Positions 5,622 to 9,585 of a DNA stretch of 9,585 nucleotides are shown here, piece after piece (positions within the stretch are counted from its first letter, which is position 1; the number at the start of each line of letters is the position of its first letter). Location of the stretch: positions 1 through 9,585 of the forward strand of contig DAOUFU010000186.1 in NCBI GenBank assembly GCA_034429275.1, written 5' to 3'. The notes below the pieces were generated by a model that saw only the letters and a list, made by a program, of their open reading frames with translations, did no database searches and was not told the DNA's origin. The translations under genes were made by a program, and so were the position numbers. The DNA is from DAOUFU01 sp034429275 (lineage in GTDB: Bacteria > Chloroflexota > Anaerolineae > Aggregatilineales > Aggregatilineaceae).

Positions 5622-7577
5622 GTGGCGGATCGTATTTCCAAGCAGACCGAAGCGAATATCAAAGTTCTTAAGGGACTGGAAGCAGTCCGCAAGCGACCCG
5701 GCATGTATGTCGGCGGGACCGATATTCATGCCCTGCATCACCTGATCTACGAAGTCGTCGACAACTCCATTGACGAAGCCCTGGCCGGGCGCTGCGACCG
5801 GATTGATATTGTGCTGTATGAGGATGGCTCGGCGTCGATTGCAGATAACGGCGGCGGTATCCCGGTGGGCCTGCACCCGGAGGAACACATCTCGACACTT
5901 CAATTGATCCTGACTACCCTGCATGCCGGCGGGAAATTCGACGAGTCGGCCTATAAGGTGTCGGGTGGTCTGCACGGTGTGGGTGTGTCAGCGGTCAATG
6001 CGCTGTCGGAGTGGCTGGTTGCTGAAGTGGCACGCGATGGGTATGTGCATCGCCAGCGTTTCCACCAGGGGCTTCCGGTGAGCGAAGTTGAGATCGTGCG
6101 CGAGATGGCTCCTGACGAGCCGACCGGTACCTGGATCCGGTTTATGCCCGATTTCACCGTGATGGAGCCAAACGAGTTCAATTACGCAATGCTTGTACAG
6201 CGTTTGCGCGAGATGGCGTTTGTGACGCGAGGTGTCACGATCACCCTGCGGGATGAGCGCACCAAGCCGATGCCGCGCGAAATCACCTTCTATTTTGAGG
6301 GGGGCATCCGGTCGTTTGTGCGCTATCTCAATCGCAATCGTAAGTCTTTGCACGAGCCGGTCTTCGTAGCACGCGATATCGAGTACCGGTTTGAGGAAAA
6401 TGGGCGCGCTCCGATCACTATTGGGGTCGAAGTGGCGTTTCAGTATACCGATTCATCCACCACGACAGAGTTGTATTTTGCCAACACGATCCATACTCCG
6501 GATGGTGGAAGTCATCAGGCCGGGCTGCGCGCTGCCATCACGCGGACCATCAATCTCTACGCGCGCAAGGTGGGGATGCTCAAAGAGAAGGATGCAAACT
6601 TCTCCAGTAATGACACGCTTGAAGGGTTAACCGCCATTGTGAGTGTCAAGCATCCCGATCCTCAGTTCGAGAGCCAGACCAAAGTCAAATTGATGAACCC
6701 GGAGGTTCAGGGTGTGGTCTCTCAGGTGACCTCGGATGCCTTTGCAGAATTCCTGGAGGTTAACGCGCGAGACGCCAAGCGTATCGTTGAGCAGTGTATG
6801 ACTTCCATGCGCGCGCGCGACGCGGCCAAAAAAGCGCGCGACCTGGTACGGCGCGGTGCGAACCTGCTGGAAAACAGCACGCTGCCCGGCAAACTGGCCG
6901 ACTGCTCCGAGCGCGACCCGATGCGGTCGGAATTGTACATCGTGGAGGGGGATTCGGCGGGGGGCAGTGCCAAGCAGGGCCGCGATCGGCATTTCCAGGC
7001 GATCCTGCCGCTGCGCGGGAAGATCCTCAACACAGAGCGTGCGCGCCTGAACAAGATTCTCGATAATAACGAGGTGAAGGCCCTCATCTCGGCGCTTGGT
7101 GTGGGGATCGGAGATGACTTCAACATCGAAGGGCTGCGCTATGGCCGGATCATCATCATGACGGATGCTGATGTTGATGGGGCGCACATCCGCACCCTGC
7201 TGCTCACCTTCTTCTTCCGTTACATGACTCCGCTGATCACCGGCGGCCACCTGTTTATTGCGCAGCCGCCGCTCTACCTGATCAAATCGGGCCGGGAGCA
7301 CGAATACGCTTATACCGAGGCGGATCGCGAGCGTATCCTGGCCTCAATGCGCAAAGGGGAGCGCGCCACCATTCAGCGCTACAAGGGGTTGGGCGAAATG
7401 AACCCGGAGCAGTTGTGGGAAACCACGATGGACCCGGCCAACCGAACCCTGCTGCAGGTTACCATTCAAGACGCTGCCGAGGCGGATCGCGTGTTTGACA
7501 TGTTGATGGGCAGCAGCGTGCCGCCGCGCCGCCGGTTTATTACCACTCACGCCAAAAAAGCGACCCTTGACGTGTAA
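5622..7577 (+). CDS. gyrB: DNA gyrase subunit B
   Basis: A complete 651-residue GyrB, the ATPase and TOPRIM half of the type IIA topoisomerase that with GyrA introduces negative supercoils. The GHKL ATPase domain has EVVDN with catalytic E44, DNGGGIPVG (75-83) and GGLHGVGVSAVNALS (115-129). R138 in ARDGYVHRQ matches the E. coli Arg136 that binds aminocoumarins, and TGTWIRF (168-174) matches the Thr165 region, so no resistance change is evident. The transducer domain has the QTK loop (352-354). TOPRIM follows with EGDSAGGSAKQGRD (442-455), PLRGKILNTE (463-472) and the metal-binding DADVD (515-519), then RYKGLGEMNPEQLW (586-599). PGKLADCSERDP favours GyrB over ParE, and the length fits the compact Gram-positive type without the E. 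coli insertion. The start is GTG, with GGAGG at 5612-5616, 5 bases upstream. It stands alone between divergent and convergent neighbours; gyrA is not in the window. Confidence 0.5.
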   Translation: MADRISKQTEANIKVLKGLEAVRKRPGMYVGGTDIHALHHLIYEVVDNSIDEALAGRCDRIDIVLYEDGSASIADNGGGIPVGLHPEEHISTLQLILTTLHAGGKFDESAYKVSGGLHGVGVSAVNALSEWLVAEVARDGYVHRQRFHQGLPVSEVEIVREMAPDEPTGTWIRFMPDFTVMEPNEFNYAMLVQRLREMAFVTRGVTITLRDERTKPMPREITFYFEGGIRSFVRYLNRNRKSLHEPVFVARDIEYRFEENGRAPITIGVEVAFQYTDSSTTTELYFANTIHTPDGGSHQAGLRAAITRTINLYARKVGMLKEKDANFSSNDTLEGLTAIVSVKHPDPQFESQTKVKLMNPEVQGVVSQVTSDAFAEFLEVNARDAKRIVEQCMTSMRARDAAKKARDLVRRGANLLENSTLPGKLADCSERDPMRSELYIVEGDSAGGSAKQGRDRHFQAILPLRGKILNTERARLNKILDNNEVKALISALGVGIGDDFNIEGLRYGRIIIMTDADVDGAHIRTLLLTFFFRYMTPLITGGHLFIAQPPLYLIKSGREHEYAYTEADRERILASMRKGERATIQRYKGLGEMNPEQLWETTMDPANRTLLQVTIQDAAEADRVFDMLMGSSVPPRRRFITTHAKKATLDV

Positions 7578-7602
7578 GCAAGGGGATTCTCTGGGCAAAG
7601 CA

Positions 7603-7632
7603 AACGGGCTGGTCAGCGTTGACCGGCCCGTT
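7603..7632. terminator. Hairpin between convergent gyrB and rmlA
   Basis: A 13-base-pair stem (7603-7615 with 7620-7632), complementary except for one T-G position, with a 4-base GCGT loop. It lies in the 73-base gap between the two stop codons. Neither side has a long T-run (TTGTCATTG on plus, TGCTTTG on minus), so it may work as a weak bidirectional terminator or as a barrier to RNA decay. Confidence 0.5.
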
Positions 7633-7650
7633 GTCATTGTCGGCCAGAAC

Positions 7651-8730
7651 TCAATGCAGCTCCACCAGGCTGTTTTCTGCCAGCACGAAGCGATGTGTCG
7701 CGGGTTTGGCCAGCGCTCGTGTCACGCTGACGTGTTCCGCGATCAGGCTGGCGTCGATCCGTCCCTCGATGCCGCGAATGACGCTGTTGGCCATCACGAT
7801 GCTGTTCTCGATCTCGCTGTTCTCGATAGTGACGTGATCGCCGATGGCCGTATAGGGGCCGACATAGGCGTTGCGGATGATGCTGTGATCGCCGATAACC
7901 ACCGGCCCACGAACCACGCTGTCGATGATCTGCGTGTGACTGCCCAGCACCACCCGGTGAGAGACCACCGAATCCCCCTGAATGCGTTTATCGCCATTGG
8001 GAAGCGATGAATAGGGCATGTCTTCCAGGATGATCTGGTTGGCCAGGATGATCGAGTCTGGTTTGCCTGCATCAATCCACCACCCATCGACGATATACGG
8101 GATCACGGTGTGGCCGCTGTTGAGCAGCTCTTGAATCGCATCGGTGATCTCGTATTCGTTTCGCCAGGAGGGTTTGATCCGGTCAATAGCCTGGTATATG
8201 TCGCTTCGGAAAACATAAACGCCCGCGATGGCCAGGTTGGATGGAGGGTCTTTCGGTTTTTCGACCAGGCGCTTGACGGTGTCCCCTTGAAGCTCCGCCA
8301 CCCCAAACCGGCTGGGGTCGGGCACTTCAGTGAGGGCAATAGCTGCGCCTGCGCCGGTGGCCTCGAACTGCTCATATAGTTTCTGCATCGAGTCCTGGAA
8401 AATATTATCCCCCAGGTATACGATGAAAGGTTCGTCGCCGGTGAAGGGCTGGCAGAGCTTGACCGCGTGAGCTAATCCGCGCGGATTCTCCTGGGCGATA
8501 TAGGTCAGGGGAACGCCCACCGTGTGGAGGCCGTCACCAAAATGGTCCCGAATGGGTGAGTCGAGGCTGTTGACAACCAGTCCAATTTCGCTTGCCCCCA
8601 TTCCAGTCAATGTCTCAATCGCATACGTGAGCAGCGCTTTATTGGCCACTGGCACCAGGGGTTTGGGCATAGTCAGCGTGACCGGGAACAACCGTGTGCC
8701 CTTGCCCGCGCACAGAATAACAGCTTTCAT
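7651..8730 (-). CDS. rmlA: Glucose-1-phosphate thymidylyltransferase, long form
   Basis: The enzyme couples dTTP and glucose 1-phosphate to dTDP-glucose plus pyrophosphate, the entry step to dTDP-rhamnose and other dTDP-deoxysugars. The nucleotidyltransferase domain starts MKAVILCAGKGTRLFPVT with the nucleotide-binding G-x-G-T-R loop and MPKPLVPVANK (21-31). PRGLAHAVKL (83-92), the metal-binding YLGDNIF (105-111), VEKPKDPP (156-163) and WWIDAGKPD (217-225) follow in the expected order. Residues 240-340 are short hexapeptide-like repeats (VVLGSHTQI, PVVIGDHSI, TAIGDHVTI) of a left-handed beta helix. This C-terminal extension and the 359-residue length mark the long (StrD-like) form, as opposed to the short RfbA of about 290 residues. 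A UTP-using or dual-specific enzyme cannot be excluded. RmlB, C and D are not in the window. The ATG at 8730 begins the fold exactly; no strong Shine-Dalgarno site is visible. The TPR gene lies 118 bases upstream on the same strand and could share a transcript. Confidence 0.5.
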   Translation of the reverse strand: MKAVILCAGKGTRLFPVTLTMPKPLVPVANKALLTYAIETLTGMGASEIGLVVNSLDSPIRDHFGDGLHTVGVPLTYIAQENPRGLAHAVKLCQPFTGDEPFIVYLGDNIFQDSMQKLYEQFEATGAGAAIALTEVPDPSRFGVAELQGDTVKRLVEKPKDPPSNLAIAGVYVFRSDIYQAIDRIKPSWRNEYEITDAIQELLNSGHTVIPYIVDGWWIDAGKPDSIILANQIILEDMPYSSLPNGDKRIQGDSVVSHRVVLGSHTQIIDSVVRGPVVIGDHSIIRNAYVGPYTAIGDHVTIENSEIENSIVMANSVIRGIEGRIDASLIAEHVSVTRALAKPATHRFVLAENSLVELH

Positions 8731-8789
8731 AGAAAGTTACCCGCTTTCATTGTGTGTTCGGCGGTATATGACAGTAACACAGTCGATGG

Positions 8790-8830
8790 TCCCTATGCTA
8801 ACGTAGGGATCGGAGGGGTGCAACCTCCGA
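8790..8830. repeat. Two adjacent inverted repeats between the TPR gene and rmlA
   Basis: TCCCTATG (8790-8797) pairs with CGTAGGGA (8802-8809) around a 4-base loop with one T-G wobble, and TCGGAGG (8810-8816) pairs perfectly with CCTCCGA (8824-8830) around a 7-base loop. They abut with no spacer. No T-run follows on the minus strand, so they are not a classical terminator for the TPR gene; a processing or operator site is possible. Confidence 0.5.
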
Positions 8831-8848
8831 CAGACTGCCAGCGAAAAA

Positions 8849-9376
8849 TCAGGGTGAAGAGAAGATGGACGACCATTTTTCCGCCTGAGTACGTAGAGGG
8901 CTACGTTCCGGCAGCAAACTGAGGGCATAGCGCATATCGGCTGTGGCCTCCGGGATGTTTTCGTTCTGGAAAAATGCAATCGCGCGGTAAAAGTAGACTT
9001 CAGGACGCTGCGGGGCAATCATCTGGGCACGCGAAAAATGGCTGATGGCCGCGTCGTAATCGGCTTTCCGGAAGGCGAGAATCCCGCGACCATAATGGGC
9101 CAACCACTGAGTCGGATCGAGCGACAGGCTGCGCGCGAAGTCGTTTTCCGCATCCTCTTCGGCTCCGGGGACATCGTAGGAAGTGAGCAGCAATCCACGC
9201 GCCGCGTAATATTCGCCGTTTCGGGGCGATAACTCGATGGCCTGATCAAGGTCGGCGATGGCCAGGTCGAGCTGGTTTTGGGCGTAGTAGGCCAGGCCGC
9301 GCTCATAATGGCGTTGATCGAGCGAAAGATGACGGCCTGATCGTCCGAGACGTCGGTACCATGCCGGTTGACTCAT
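8849..9376 (-). CDS. Small tetratricopeptide-repeat (TPR) protein
   Basis: A 175-residue protein built of four contiguous TPR units after a short basic N-terminus (MSQPAWYRRLGRSGRHL): residues 20-53, 54-90, 91-124 and 125-158. Three units are the standard 34 residues with the small-residue positions and terminal Pro intact (AIELSPRN, SLSLDPTQ, AQMIAPQRP, LSLLPERSP). The second unit is 37 residues, with extra length in the turn SYDVPGAEEDAE. There is no signal peptide, membrane segment or catalytic domain, so it is probably a cytoplasmic protein-binding adaptor; its partner is unknown. ATG at 9376 is used, with only a weak AGGA at 11 bases. A promoter lies at 9441-9470 and a palindrome in its leader. 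It precedes rmlA by 118 bases on the same strand, which permits an operon but is too loose to argue for a shared function. Confidence 0.5.
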   Translation of the reverse strand: MSQPAWYRRLGRSGRHLSLDQRHYERGLAYYAQNQLDLAIADLDQAIELSPRNGEYYAARGLLLTSYDVPGAEEDAENDFARSLSLDPTQWLAHYGRGILAFRKADYDAAISHFSRAQMIAPQRPEVYFYRAIAFFQNENIPEATADMRYALSLLPERSPLRTQAEKWSSIFSSP

Positions 9377-9388
9377 CAGCAGTGTGTC

Positions 9389-9400
9389 CTATGCGCATAG
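9389..9400. promoter_or_regulatory. 12-base palindrome in the TPR gene leader
   Basis: CTATGCGCATAG is a perfect palindrome 13 bases upstream of the TPR start codon. A further TATGCG half-like copy sits at 9414-9419, 24 bases from the first. Its size and place fit an operator for a dimeric repressor acting on the promoter at 9441-9470, but no regulator gene is nearby and a 12-base palindrome can occur by chance. Confidence 0.5.
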
Positions 9401-9440
9401 TAGAGGGTCACGATATGCGAATGAACCCTACGCCCTTCCC

Positions 9441-9470
9441 AGTATACCGGATTGCCACAGTTTGGCTCAA
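9441..9470 (-). promoter_or_regulatory. Promoter of the TPR gene
   Basis: On the minus strand TTGAGC (9465-9470, 4 of 6 consensus), 18 bases, then TATACT (9441-9446) preceded by GG. Transcription would start near 9434, giving a leader of about 58 bases before the ATG at 9376. The leader contains the 12-base palindrome. Confidence 0.5.
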
Positions 9471-9489
9471 GCCGGTCAGGGCAAACGCA

Positions 9490-9585
9490 TCAAACCTGAG
9501 TAAGTAGTTCGAAAAGGAAGCCAGTGTCGAGCGCAGCCTTGAAGCGTTTGCGTTTCAGGCTGAGCTTGGCCGGATGGCGTCGGAG
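9490..9585 (-). CDS. Possible C-terminal end of an unidentified protein (cut by window edge)
   Basis: A minus-strand frame open from the right edge runs 31 codons to a TGA at 9490-9492. Its translation is basic and soluble-looking, containing HPAKLSLKRKRFKAALDTGF and ending LFELLTQV. I do not recognise it and the fragment is too short for a family call. Support is only the open frame, reasonable amino-acid composition and the placing of the next promoter just downstream, so it could equally be non-coding. Confidence 0.5.
   Translation of the reverse strand, partial: LRRHPAKLSLKRKRFKAALDTGFLFELLTQV

Noticed and set aside
6627..7301. 224-codon minus-strand open frame inside gyrB
   Set aside because: It is the antisense shadow of the conserved TOPRIM region of GyrB.
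5622..7577. ParE (topoisomerase IV) as an alternative to GyrB
   Set aside because: The PGKLADC segment, TOPRIM context and overall similarity favour GyrB, although without gyrA next door the call rests on sequence alone.

Overview
The window looks like ordinary chromosome from a bacterium with roughly 55-60% G+C, most likely a Chloroflexota (Anaerolineae-like) lineage. That assignment is an inference from gene style: a GTG-started GyrB of Gram-positive length, a MurA with Asp in place of the catalytic Cys, a SAM hydroxide adenosyltransferase, and a long-form RmlA. I see no transposase, phage, CRISPR, tRNA or rRNA gene, and no sign of recent transfer.

Layout, left to right. Positions 1-1571 (minus): two GT-B glycosyltransferases in tandem, the distal one cut by the left edge. 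Positions 1572-1679: a divergent promoter region. Positions 1680-2987 (plus): a 435-residue coiled-coil protein of unknown function with its own extended -10 promoter, Shine-Dalgarno site and a strong Rho-independent terminator. Positions 3049-5219 (minus): a two-gene operon, SAM hydroxide adenosyltransferase then murA, joined by a 4-base ATGA overlap. Positions 5220-5621: about 400 bases without a convincing gene, holding the promoter of the operon on the left and a long leader for gyrB on the right. Positions 5622-7577 (plus): gyrB. Positions 7578-7650: a short convergent gap with a hairpin. Positions 7651-8730 (minus): long-form glucose-1-phosphate thymidylyltransferase (rmlA). Positions 8849-9376 (minus): a small protein of four TPR repeats, with a promoter upstream. 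Positions 9490-9585 (minus): possible tail of a further gene entering from the right edge.

By function the window mixes housekeeping with cell-surface work. murA commits UDP-GlcNAc to peptidoglycan, rmlA makes dTDP-glucose (the precursor of dTDP-rhamnose), and the glycosyltransferases probably use nucleotide sugars to build a surface glycan. GyrB supplies the ATPase half of DNA gyrase. The SAM hydrolase is translationally tied to murA for no obvious biochemical reason.

I did not find a clear new multi-gene system. The points most worth a second look are the Asp-type (predicted fosfomycin-insensitive) MurA, the orphan coiled-coil protein, a recurring GGTAYAAT/GGTATACT-type -10 element of which two copies sit so close to the start codon that the mRNAs should be leaderless, and the long structured leader in front of gyrB.
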